From an uncultured Cytophagales bacterium (GTDB lineage: Bacteria > Bacteroidota > Bacteroidia > Cytophagales > Thermoflexibacteraceae), in NCBI GenBank assembly GCA_938039675.1, contig CALHUI010000031.1, positions 1 through 39,086 on the forward strand: DNA of 39,086 bases. The letters run 5' to 3'. The position numbers and the translations under genes were made by a program. Within the stretch, counting starts at the first letter, position 1; each line of letters begins with the position of its first letter. The notes under the pieces were generated by a model, which saw nothing but the letters and a program-made list of their open reading frames with translations, was not told where the DNA came from and made no database searches. This document shows, piece after piece, positions 26,408 through 33,609 of this stretch.

Positions 26408-26839
26408 TCAAACCCCCGTACTTCCGTAGCCACCCTCGCCGCGTTCGGTATCCGAAAGACTTTCAACGGGCTGCCAACGAATGCGCTCGTGGCACGAAAC
26501 GACCATTTGCGCAATGCGCGCACCGTTTTCAACCACAAAATCCTCCTGACCCAAATTGATGAGTAAAACCTTGATTTCACCGCGATAGTCGGCATCAATA
26601 GTACCGGGCGTATTGACAATGCTGATGCCATGTTTCAGTGCCAAGCCGCTGCGCGGGCGGATTTGCGCCTCAAAGCCTGCGGGCAGTTCCATGAATAAAC
26701 CTGTGGGAATCAGTGCGCGTTGCAACGGGGCCAGTACAACGGGCTGTTCCAAATGTGCGCAGATATCCATACCTGCCGAAAGAGCCGTCTGATAGTGTGG
26801 CAGCGGATGCCCCGAACGATTGATGATTTTAACCTCCAT
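26408..26839 (-). CDS. dut: Deoxyuridine 5'-triphosphate nucleotidohydrolase (dUTPase)
   Basis: Hydrolyses dUTP to dUMP and pyrophosphate, which keeps uracil out of DNA and supplies thymidylate synthesis. The 143-residue trimeric-type enzyme shows all five motifs: [37 protein letters not shown] with the catalytic Asp, [11 protein letters not shown] and [11 protein letters not shown] at the C-terminal arm. The length is typical. It is divergent from csaA, with a 72-base shared spacer. Confidence 0.95.
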   Translation of the reverse strand: MEVKIINRSGHPLPHYQTALSAGMDICAHLEQPVVLAPLQRALIPTGLFMELPAGFEAQIRPRSGLALKHGISIVNTPGTIDADYRGEIKVLLINLGQEDFVVENGARIAQMVVSCHERIRWQPVESLSDTERGEGGYGSTGV

Positions 26840-26853
26840 TACCTTTGAAAAAA

Positions 26854-26882
26854 CAAGCCGAAATTAGGCTGAAAATAGTTTG
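26854..26882 (+). promoter_or_regulatory. Possible promoter of csaA
   Basis: TTTG (26854-26857), 18 bases, then TAGTTTG (26876-26882) followed by CAG. The -7 box is one base shorter than the consensus. Confidence 0.4.
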
Positions 26883-26911
26883 CAGTTCATCTGAAATCAA
26901 AAAAATATCCG

Positions 26912-27241
26912 ATGATTACTTGGGAAGACTTTGAAAAAATTGACCTGCGCGTTGGTACTATCATTGCCGCGAATGATTTTCCAAAGGCGCGAAAACCTGC
27001 CTACAAGCTGCAAATAGACTTTGGCGAGCTGGGCATTCGCAAAAGTTCGGCACAAATTACCAAACGTTATACGATAGAAGAACTCATAGGCAGACAGGTA
27101 GTTGCCGTGGTAAATTTTCCACCCAAACAGGTAGCAGATTTTATGTCGGAATGCCTTGTACTGGGTGTGGTGGACGGCAGCGGCGATGTCATTCTGTTGC
27201 GCCCCGATGTACCCGCCGCAAACGGGCAGAAAATAGCATAG
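26912..27241 (+). CDS. csaA: tRNA-binding/chaperone protein CsaA
   Basis: A 109-residue OB-fold protein: a stand-alone version of the tRNA-binding domain found at the C-terminus of methionyl-tRNA synthetase. Visible marks are WEDFEKIDLRVGTI at the start, KARKPAYKLQIDFGELG, and VVAVVNFPPKQVADFMSECLVLG with the closing DGSGDVILLRPD. In Bacillus CsaA is described as a secretion-related chaperone; binding to tRNA-like ligands is shown by the fold. The role here is not fixed by the neighbours. Confidence 0.9.
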   Translation: MITWEDFEKIDLRVGTIIAANDFPKARKPAYKLQIDFGELGIRKSSAQITKRYTIEELIGRQVVAVVNFPPKQVADFMSECLVLGVVDGSGDVILLRPDVPAANGQKIA

Positions 27242-27258
27242 TTCTGCACGCAAAACTG

Positions 27259-27266
27259 TAATTTTG
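27259..27266 (+). promoter_or_regulatory. -7 box of the aminotransferase gene
   Basis: TAATTTTG followed by CA matches TAnnTTTG exactly and lies 35 bases before the ATG at 27302. Confidence 0.55.
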
Positions 27267-27301
27267 CATATAAAAATTGTGTATTTAATCCTATTGAAAC
27301 C

Positions 27302-28510
27302 ATGCCGGGCTCAGAACTGATTGGCGCAGAAGAGCGCAAAGAGATTAACGACGTATTGGATACAGGTATTCTGTTCCGCTATAACCACGACGAACAACGC
27401 AAAGGGCACTGGAAAGCCAAAACTTTTGAACAGGAACTGGCAAAATTTACGGGCGCAGAGCACGCACTGATGTGTTCCAGCGGTACAACTGCCGTAGCAC
27501 TTTGCATGGCTGCCTGCGGTCTGGGCATGGGCGATGAGGTACTGGTTCCGCCTTTTACCTATATTGCAACCATAGAAGGCGTATTGCTGGGCGGTGCCGT
27601 ACCTAAGTTTGTAGATATTGACGAGACACTGTGCCTGAGCCCTGCGGCTATCCGTGCAGCCATTACGCCTAAAACCAAAGCCGTTGTATTGGTGCACATG
27701 TGCGGTGCAATGGCACAAATTGACGAAATCGTGCAGATTTGCAAAGAGCACAACCTCATACTGATTGAAGATTCGGCACAAGCCTTAGGTGCTTCTTTCA
27801 AAGGCAAAATGTTAGGCACTTTTGGTAAAGTGGGCGCATATTCCTTTGACTTCTTTAAAATCATTACCGCAGGCGAAGGCGGCGCAATAGTTACGAATGA
27901 CAAGCAGATGTACCTGAACGCCGACATGTTCAGCGACCACGGCCACGACCATATCGGTAATAACCGCGGCATGGAAGGGCACCCTGTGCTGGGCACCAAC
28001 TTCCGCACCAGCGAACTGCACGCAGCGGTTGCACTCGCACAACTTCGCAAAATTGATTACATCCTTGCCCAACAGCGTAAGCACAAAAAGCGTCTGAAAG
28101 AAACGCTGGCGCAGTTCCCTGAAATTACCTTCCGCTATCTGCCTGACCCTGAGGGCGATTCGGCAACGTTCCTCTCGTTTTTCCTGCCCGATGAGGAAAC
28201 TGCCCGCCGCGTGGTGAAGGCTTCTGCCGAAAACGGTATCGGAGGTATTCAGTATTGGTACGACAACCACTTCCACTATATCCGCAACTGGGAACACCTG
28301 CGCGGCATGAAAACCCTGTTCACCATCCCTGCACAAACCATGGAATGCCCGCAAGACTATGCAACGGTGCAGTTCCCCGCAACTGATGCGATTATGCAAC
28401 GCCTGATTTCTATGGTAGTGCGCGTCACTTGGACAGAAGAAGAACTCAACGCCCTGTGCAATAAACTCACCGAGGTGCTGAGCGGCGTACTGACCAAACA
28501 GGCGGCGTAG
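27302..28510 (+). CDS. DegT/DnrJ/EryC1/StrS sugar aminotransferase, KdnA-like
   Basis: A 402-residue PLP enzyme. The Schiff-base lysine is Lys186 in YSFDFFKIITAGEGG and the PLP-binding Asp is Asp157 in IEDSAQALG. SSGTTA (59-64) binds the phosphate. The start MPGSELIGAEE, the RYNHDEQRKGHWK segment and FSDHGHDHIG resemble KdnA, the aminotransferase that makes 8-amino-8-deoxy-Kdo for lipopolysaccharide in Shewanella; I make this comparison from memory. In that pathway the partner KdnB, an alcohol dehydrogenase, is normally adjacent, but none is seen here. The general call of nucleotide- or keto-sugar aminotransferase is safe; the Kdo8N assignment is tentative. The gene ends in a strong terminator. 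Confidence 0.8.
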   Translation: MPGSELIGAEERKEINDVLDTGILFRYNHDEQRKGHWKAKTFEQELAKFTGAEHALMCSSGTTAVALCMAACGLGMGDEVLVPPFTYIATIEGVLLGGAVPKFVDIDETLCLSPAAIRAAITPKTKAVVLVHMCGAMAQIDEIVQICKEHNLILIEDSAQALGASFKGKMLGTFGKVGAYSFDFFKIITAGEGGAIVTNDKQMYLNADMFSDHGHDHIGNNRGMEGHPVLGTNFRTSELHAAVALAQLRKIDYILAQQRKHKKRLKETLAQFPEITFRYLPDPEGDSATFLSFFLPDEETARRVVKASAENGIGGIQYWYDNHFHYIRNWEHLRGMKTLFTIPAQTMECPQDYATVQFPATDAIMQRLISMVVRVTWTEEELNALCNKLTEVLSGVLTKQAA

Positions 28511-28532
28511 TTAATCAACGTGATAAAATTAA

Positions 28533-28567
28533 AACTCGACAGGATTCTGAAACCTGTCGGGTTTTTT
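28533..28567 (+). terminator. Strong terminator after the aminotransferase gene
   Basis: CGACAGG (28537-28543) pairs with CCTGTCG (28553-28559); flanking AACT and GGTT extend the stem with one G-U pair, and TTTTTT follows. Confidence 0.82.
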
Positions 28568-28579
28568 ATGTGCAATGCT

Positions 28580-28587
28580 TAAATTTG
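28580..28587 (+). promoter_or_regulatory. -7 box of the 28620 gene
   Basis: TAAATTTG followed by G matches TAnnTTTG exactly, 33 bases before the ATG. Confidence 0.5.
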
Positions 28588-28619
28588 GTTCATGACATTT
28601 ACTCTCATTGAACCCCATC

Positions 28620-29819
28620 ATGTTTTCCAAATATCGCCAAACATTCAACCAAAACTTTACCGAAGCCCGCTACAATGCCATGATTGCCGATATTAATGCG
28701 CAATTTGGCTTTGAGGTAGCTTTTAAAATCTGTGAAACGCCCATTTTTATTCCACCTGCGCTCAAAGCGCGGCTGGCAGAGGCCGGAAATGCCGTTTGGC
28801 AACAGGTGAACAGCGAGCGTTACCGCCGCGAGATGCACCGTGCCATTCCGCAGCAGTTGGTCGTACCCAACGATACCGACATGCCTGTTTTTGCCGCCAT
28901 TGATTTTGCCATTGGCAAGGATGAGAAAGGCGAACTGATGCCGCAACTTATTGAATTACAGGGTTTCCCTTCACTGTTTGCTTTTCAGCATTTCATTGCG
29001 GGAATGTTTAAAAAGCATTACGGGCTGCCTGATAACCTCACGCATTTTTTCCCTGCCGAATTGCAGCAAAATGAAGATCTGTATTTGGAAAAATTGCGTG
29101 GCGCAATTGTAGCAGATGCTGCGCCTGAAAATACCATCCTGTTGGAAATTATGCCCGAAAAGCAGAAAACCCGCATTGATTTTGCCTGTACAGAACGTTT
29201 TCTGGGTGTAAAACCCGTGTGTATTACGGCAGTGCGCAAGGAAGGCAAAAAATTGTACTACGAACAAGACGGCAAAAAAATTTGGATTGACCGCATCTAC
29301 AACCGCGTCATTTTTGATGAGTTGAGCCACCGCACCGATTTGCTGCTACATTTCAGTTTTACCGATGAGTTAGAAGTACAATGGGCGGGGCATCCGAACT
29401 GGTTTTTTAAGATGAGCAAGTTTACGCTACCGTTTTTAGACAGCCCCTACGTACCGAAAACCTACTTTTTGCATGAACTGACTGCCATTCCTGAGGATTT
29501 GGAAAATTACGTGCTCAAACCGCTGTTTTCTTTTGCAGGAGCAGGCGTAAAATTTGACGTAACCCGTGCCGATGTGGATGCCATTCCCGACAGCGAGCGC
29601 AGCAACTGCGTGCTGATGCGCAAGGTAGCATACGAACCTGTGGTAGAAACGCCGGACTATCCCGCCAAAGCCGAAGTGCGTTTGTTGTTTGTCAATGTAA
29701 ACGGACAAATGGAATTGCTGACCAATTTGGTACGCCTCAGCAAAGGCAAAATGATGGGCGTAGATTTTAACAAAGGCATGACTTGGATAGGTGGTACAAT
29801 CGGCTTTTTTGAGCAGTAA
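28620..29819 (+). CDS. Conserved protein of unknown function, possible ATP-grasp-like fold
   Basis: A 399-residue soluble protein that I know only as an uncharacterised Bacteroidota family. Notable segments are IELQGFPSLFAFQ (111-123), LLEIMPEKQKTRIDF (174-188), WIDRIYNRVIFDEL (222-235), WAGHPNWFFKMSKF (255-268), YVLKPLFSFAGAGVKF (297-312) and GMTWIGGTIGFFEQ at the end. The LKPLFSFAGAGV stretch resembles the nucleotide-binding lysine and glycine-rich loop of ATP-grasp ligases, and DRIYNRV resembles their core strand, so a peptide- or amine-ligase activity is possible but unproven. I took the ATG at 28620 over a TTG four codons earlier. The gene has its own promoter, separated from the aminotransferase by a terminator. 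Confidence 0.75.
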   Translation: MFSKYRQTFNQNFTEARYNAMIADINAQFGFEVAFKICETPIFIPPALKARLAEAGNAVWQQVNSERYRREMHRAIPQQLVVPNDTDMPVFAAIDFAIGKDEKGELMPQLIELQGFPSLFAFQHFIAGMFKKHYGLPDNLTHFFPAELQQNEDLYLEKLRGAIVADAAPENTILLEIMPEKQKTRIDFACTERFLGVKPVCITAVRKEGKKLYYEQDGKKIWIDRIYNRVIFDELSHRTDLLLHFSFTDELEVQWAGHPNWFFKMSKFTLPFLDSPYVPKTYFLHELTAIPEDLENYVLKPLFSFAGAGVKFDVTRADVDAIPDSERSNCVLMRKVAYEPVVETPDYPAKAEVRLLFVNVNGQMELLTNLVRLSKGKMMGVDFNKGMTWIGGTIGFFEQ

Positions 29820-30187
29820 GTTTATTACTTACATGGACAACGCTCAGGCAATGCGACTAATCGTGCTTTTTTACCTAAACTCCTCTGAATATTGCGCATT
29901 CAAATCTTGAAAGTTCACGAAAATCGGTAAATGGTCTTACTCTTTGCGCAAGGCGACAAGCATGGTCGTTTTGCTGTACTGCCGCGGGCGGTTGATGACG
30001 AAATATTTACCCCGTTCCACAAAGGCCGGAATGGCATTGAACCGACGGGTATCATCCATCATGTAATGCTCGGCAGGGCGACACGCGCCGGTAATATTGA
30101 ATCGTTTTTTCATGGTTGTCAGTTTGTTAATGCTTGATGAAAACAGGTGTAAGTATATTTTCAATATGCAAAATGCTGATAAAATCG
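29820..30187. other. Spacer holding a gene relic
   Basis: Between the 28620 gene and the MarR gene there is no intact gene. The right two-thirds is a decayed AAA-ATPase-like gene on the minus strand (listed separately). The remaining bases show nothing recognisable. Confidence 0.6.
29871..30113 (-). pseudogene. Truncated AAA-ATPase-like gene (PF09820 type)
   Basis: The minus strand begins with an ATG at 30113 and reads MKKRFNITGACRPAEHYMMD, then YFVINRPRQYSKTTMLVALRKE, a TAA stop, and continues in the same frame with DHLPIFVNFQDLNAQYSEEFR before a second stop at 29871. The start is that of the AAA-ATPase-like family (N-terminal ATPase of about 200 residues plus a PD-(D/E)XK nuclease-like tail; usually about 500 residues), often found in many copies in Bacteroidota. 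Here the Walker A Gly-Lys is Ser-Lys, a Tyr codon has probably become TAA, and more than 80 percent of the gene is gone. It is a relic with no likely product. Confidence 0.8.
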
Positions 30188-30838
30188 CTAAATGTTGCCA
30201 GCTATTTTTGCATAAATCTCTGCTAACGAAGCCTCTTTTTGTTTTAGGAAAATGGGCTTGTGGAACAAGTGCAATTTATGCAACAGTTGCAGCAATTGCT
30301 CGCGCTCGGAGGTACTGAGGTTGCCTGCCACAATCTGCGACACCTGATTCATTTTTTCAAATACACCGAACAGCGTTTGCTGTCCTTCGGGGGTGATGTA
30401 AAGACGCTTGCTGCGGCGGTCAGCAGTATCGCCTTCCTGCCGTATCAAACCTTGTTGCAACAATCTTTTGATGACCTCCATACCCGAGGTTTTTTCCTGC
30501 ACGGCGTGCCGGATGAGCTCGGTTTTGGTTTTGCTGCCGCCGAACATCAGAGAAATCAAAAACGAAAATTCATCAACGGTTTGCAAGGGGCTGCCTTCCA
30601 ATGCCTTTTTGGTGTATCCTTTTGCATAGCGGTACAGGAAAATAATGTAACTGCCTATCCGCGACTCGGTGGTTTCCTGCACTGCCTGCGGAACAGAGGG
30701 CTGCTGCATAGGCGAGCGTGAGTTGGCATAGTTGGCTTGCAACCAAGCCCCAAAAGCGGCAAGGTCTTGTGTGTTGCCGTTTTGTGCTTCGTACTGTTCG
30801 GCTGCTTCGGTCAGTTGTCGAATAAATGCGTAGGACAT
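30188..30838 (-). CDS. MarR-family transcriptional regulator
   Basis: A 216-residue DNA-binding protein with a winged helix-turn-helix in its second half. SKTKTELIRHAVQEKTSGMEVIKRLLQQGLI (102-132) is the helix-turn-helix, and EGDTADRRSKRLYITPEGQ (135-153) is the wing with the conserved Asp140-Arg141-Arg142. The N-terminal 55 residues (LTEAAEQYEAQNGNTQDLAAFGAWLQANY) are an extra segment not found in short MarR proteins. Such proteins usually repress their own gene and a neighbour until a ligand binds. The TonB-dependent receptor is divergent across 122 bases that hold repeated 12-bp sites, one of which covers this gene's own -7 box. The ligand is unknown. Confidence 0.85.
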   Translation of the reverse strand: MSYAFIRQLTEAAEQYEAQNGNTQDLAAFGAWLQANYANSRSPMQQPSVPQAVQETTESRIGSYIIFLYRYAKGYTKKALEGSPLQTVDEFSFLISLMFGGSKTKTELIRHAVQEKTSGMEVIKRLLQQGLIRQEGDTADRRSKRLYITPEGQQTLFGVFEKMNQVSQIVAGNLSTSEREQLLQLLHKLHLFHKPIFLKQKEASLAEIYAKIAGNI

Positions 30839-30856
30839 GGATTTTTTTACTCTTCA

Positions 30857-30889
30857 CAAAAGTACGAAAACAGTCTAAAATTCAAAAAA
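30857..30889 (-). promoter_or_regulatory. Promoter of the MarR gene, overlapped by a repeat
   Basis: On the minus strand TTTTTTG (30883-30889), 18 bases, then TACTTTTG (30857-30864), an exact TAnnTTTG. Repeat copy 1 (30861-30872) covers half of the -7 box, as expected for self-repression. Confidence 0.55.
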
Positions 30890-30987
30890 TAAAGTACGAA
30901 AACATTTTTATTTGCTACAATTGCGTCTAAATTTGCGCTGTTATTAAACTTATCGGAGCAATGAACCTGAATTTTAGTACGAAAACA
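30861..30987 (+). promoter_or_regulatory. Three exact 12-bp repeats, candidate MarR operators
   Basis: AGTACGAAAACA occurs exactly at 30861-30872, 30893-30904 and 30976-30987, all in the same orientation. Copies 1 and 2 are 32 bases apart (about three turns of the helix). Copies 2 and 3 are 83 bases apart (about eight turns). Copy 2 lies just upstream of the receptor's -33 region and copy 3 lies inside the receptor's first codons (Ser-Thr-Lys-Thr). Binding by the MarR protein is inference. Confidence 0.55.
30928..30935 (+). promoter_or_regulatory. -7 box of the TonB-dependent receptor gene
   Basis: TAAATTTG followed by CG matches TAnnTTTG exactly, 25 bases before the ATG at 30961. No good -33 box is seen, so activation or relief of repression may matter. 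Confidence 0.5.
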
Positions 30988-33429
30988 TTCTTTTTGAGAC
31001 AACTGTCCGTATTAGCTTTTCTATGGCTGATGGCACAACAGATTTTTGCACAGGCTACGGGCGTAGTCAGCGGAACGGTGCGCGACAAGGCCACGCAAGA
31101 GCCGCTGATTGGTGTTTCCGTGGCTGTGGAAGGCACTACTTTGGGGGCAGCCACCGATGCCGAAGGACGTTTCCGCATTGCGGGCATCCCAACGGGCAGC
31201 CATAACATCAAAGTGAGCCTGATTGGCTACAAACCCTTCACACTGTTCAATATTGTTGTTACCTCAGGTAATGCCAATACCTTCAATATAGAGTTAGAAG
31301 AGGTAGTTGCCGAGTTAAAGGAAGTAGAAATTACGGCTAACCGCTCAATTGCCGTAACTACGGCCGAGTCGCCGAACTCTGTTCAGCGACTGACGACGGA
31401 GGAAATCCGCAGCAACCCCGGCGGCAACTTTGACATTTCGCGCGTGGTGCAGTCGCTGCCCGGTGTAGCAGGTACAACCGGCATTGGAGGTTTTCGCAAC
31501 GACATCATCATTCGCGGCGGCGCACCCAACGAAAACGTATATTATTTGGACGGTATTGAAATTCCGGTATTGAATCACTTTGCCACACAAGGCAGCGCAG
31601 GCGGCCCTGTCGGTATCCTGAACGTGTCGTTTATTGAGGATGTAACGCTGAAATCGTCTAACTTTGATGCCCGCTACGACAACGCACTGGCTTCTGTGTT
31701 TCAGTTCAAGCAACGCGAAGGTAACCCCGACCGCTTTCAGGGCAATGTTCGCCTGAGCAGCACCGAACTTGCACTTACTACGGAAGGGCCTCTTTCCAAT
31801 CGCACCACTTTTTTGGCTTCGGTGCGCCGTTCTTACCTGCAATTTTTATTTCAGGCCATTGATTTGCCCATTCGCCCCAACTACTGGGATTTTCAGTACA
31901 AAATCACACACAAAATCAATCCAAAAACTACGCTCAACTTCATCGGTATAGGCGCAATTGATGAATTCAGCTTTGCACAGCCGCGTAAAACCACGCCCGA
32001 AAACGATTATGTGCTTCGCTCCCAGCCTTCTATTCAACAATGGAACTACACTTTCGGCATGAGTTTGCGCCGCTCCTTAGTGCGCGGCTATCTGAACATT
32101 GCCCTTAGCCGCAACATGTTTGACAATAATCTTGACCGTTTTGAAGACCGTCAGGAAGGCGATGAAAGCCGTCGCCTGTTGCGCGTTCGTTCGCAGGAAA
32201 TTGAAAACAAACTGCGCATAGATGTGAATAAAACATGGAACGGATGGAAATATGCTTACGGTGCAGTAGGGCAATATGTTAAGTTTAACAACGACATATT
32301 TGCGCGAATCCGCCGCGAAATTCGCGGGGAGCAAGGGCAGTTGATACAGCCTGCTATCAATATAGGCTTTGATACCGGTATTGACTTTTTCCGCTACGGT
32401 GCTTTTGTGCAGGCAGCCCGCAGCTTTTTAAATGACCGACTCAGCTTTTCGGGCGGCATCCGTACCGACATGAACAACTTTACTACAACGGGCAATAATC
32501 CGCTGGAAACACTTTCACCGCGTGCTGCGCTGTCTTACCTCTTATCCGACAAGTGGAGCGTGAACGTTTCGGCGGGTCGCTACTACAAATTGCCGATTTA
32601 TACCATTCTCGGCTTTCAGAATGAACAAGGACAGTTTGCCAATCGCGACAGCAAATACACCCGCACAGACCATTACGTAGCAGGTTTGGAATTTATTCCG
32701 CGCCAAAGCACGCGCTTCACGCTGGAAGGTTTTTGGAAAAATTACGCCAATTATCCCGTTTCCATTCGCGACGGTATCAGTTTAGCCAATCAGGGCGGCG
32801 ACTTCGGAGCTATCGGCAATGAGGCTGTGCGCACCAATGGCACAGGACGCGCTTATGGCATGGAGTTTTTTTTCCAGCAGAAACTGACCCAAAACATTTT
32901 TGCAGTATTCTCTTACACCTTTGTACGCAGCGAATTTGCAGGCATCAACGGCGTGCTGACTCCTTCGGCATGGGATAACCGCCACCTGATTTCGGCACTT
33001 TTTGGTCGCAAATTCAAAAAAAGTTGGGAATTGGGCTTGAAATACCGCTTTGCGGGCGGTGCGCCTTACACGCCGTTTGACATAGAAGCCAGTATGCGCA
33101 ACTTTGCCAGCTTGGGCACGGGCATTTTAGATTTTAACCGCCTCAATACGCTCCGTTTGGGCAATTTCAGCCAGTTTGACTTCCGCATTGACAAAAAATG
33201 GAACTTGCGCCGAACAACTATTGATTTGTATTTTGACGTACAAAATGCCTTTGTTACGCCCAATCCTGCCTATCCGCAATTTACCTTCCGGCGAACTGCC
33301 GATAACAGCACCTTTGCCACTACCGACGGCAAACCTCTGGCAGCAGACGGCAGCAACGGCATCCCGATTATTTTGCTCAACAATGACCCCTCCGTAGTAC
33401 CGACCATTGGTTTTATCATTGAGTTCTAA
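30961..33429 (+). CDS. TonB-dependent outer-membrane receptor with CarboxypepD_reg-like domain
   Basis: An 822-residue outer-membrane transporter. After a signal peptide (ending near IFAQA) comes a carboxypeptidase-regulatory-like domain (about 34-120; GVVSGTVRDKATQEPLIGVSV), then the plug (about 140-245; IIIRGGAPNENVYYLDGIEI) and a 22-strand-type barrel ending in the outer-membrane insertion signal GFIIEF. It is shorter than SusC proteins and no SusD gene follows, so it is a stand-alone receptor rather than a glycan-uptake pair. The ligand cannot be read from the sequence. Control by the divergent MarR protein is likely, given the repeats around its promoter. A strong hairpin follows the gene. 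Confidence 0.9.
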   Translation: MNLNFSTKTFFLRQLSVLAFLWLMAQQIFAQATGVVSGTVRDKATQEPLIGVSVAVEGTTLGAATDAEGRFRIAGIPTGSHNIKVSLIGYKPFTLFNIVVTSGNANTFNIELEEVVAELKEVEITANRSIAVTTAESPNSVQRLTTEEIRSNPGGNFDISRVVQSLPGVAGTTGIGGFRNDIIIRGGAPNENVYYLDGIEIPVLNHFATQGSAGGPVGILNVSFIEDVTLKSSNFDARYDNALASVFQFKQREGNPDRFQGNVRLSSTELALTTEGPLSNRTTFLASVRRSYLQFLFQAIDLPIRPNYWDFQYKITHKINPKTTLNFIGIGAIDEFSFAQPRKTTPENDYVLRSQPSIQQWNYTFGMSLRRSLVRGYLNIALSRNMFDNNLDRFEDRQEGDESRRLLRVRSQEIENKLRIDVNKTWNGWKYAYGAVGQYVKFNNDIFARIRREIRGEQGQLIQPAINIGFDTGIDFFRYGAFVQAARSFLNDRLSFSGGIRTDMNNFTTTGNNPLETLSPRAALSYLLSDKWSVNVSAGRYYKLPIYTILGFQNEQGQFANRDSKYTRTDHYVAGLEFIPRQSTRFTLEGFWKNYANYPVSIRDGISLANQGGDFGAIGNEAVRTNGTGRAYGMEFFFQQKLTQNIFAVFSYTFVRSEFAGINGVLTPSAWDNRHLISALFGRKFKKSWELGLKYRFAGGAPYTPFDIEASMRNFASLGTGILDFNRLNTLRLGNFSQFDFRIDKKWNLRRTTIDLYFDVQNAFVTPNPAYPQFTFRRTADNSTFATTDGKPLAADGSNGIPIILLNNDPSVVPTIGFIIEF

Positions 33430-33443
33430 GGTTGTTGCAACTT

Positions 33444-33483
33444 ATACAACCCGATATGCGGATGCTTCATCGGGTTGTATTTG
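33444..33483 (+). terminator. Hairpin after the TonB-dependent receptor gene
   Basis: A perfect 12-bp stem, ATACAACCCGAT (33444-33455) and ATCGGGTTGTAT (33469-33480), then TTG. The T run is short. The rest of the spacer up to 33609 shows nothing clear. Confidence 0.65.
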
Positions 33484-33609
33484 ACGTTTTGGCTGCAAGA
33501 GTACAAGCGATTTACAAAAAATATTTTACATCAACTACTGAAAATCAGCTTGTAAGATTTTAAGGTCTGTATATGCGCCCAAGCCAGATTTGGCAATACC
33601 CTAAACCGA

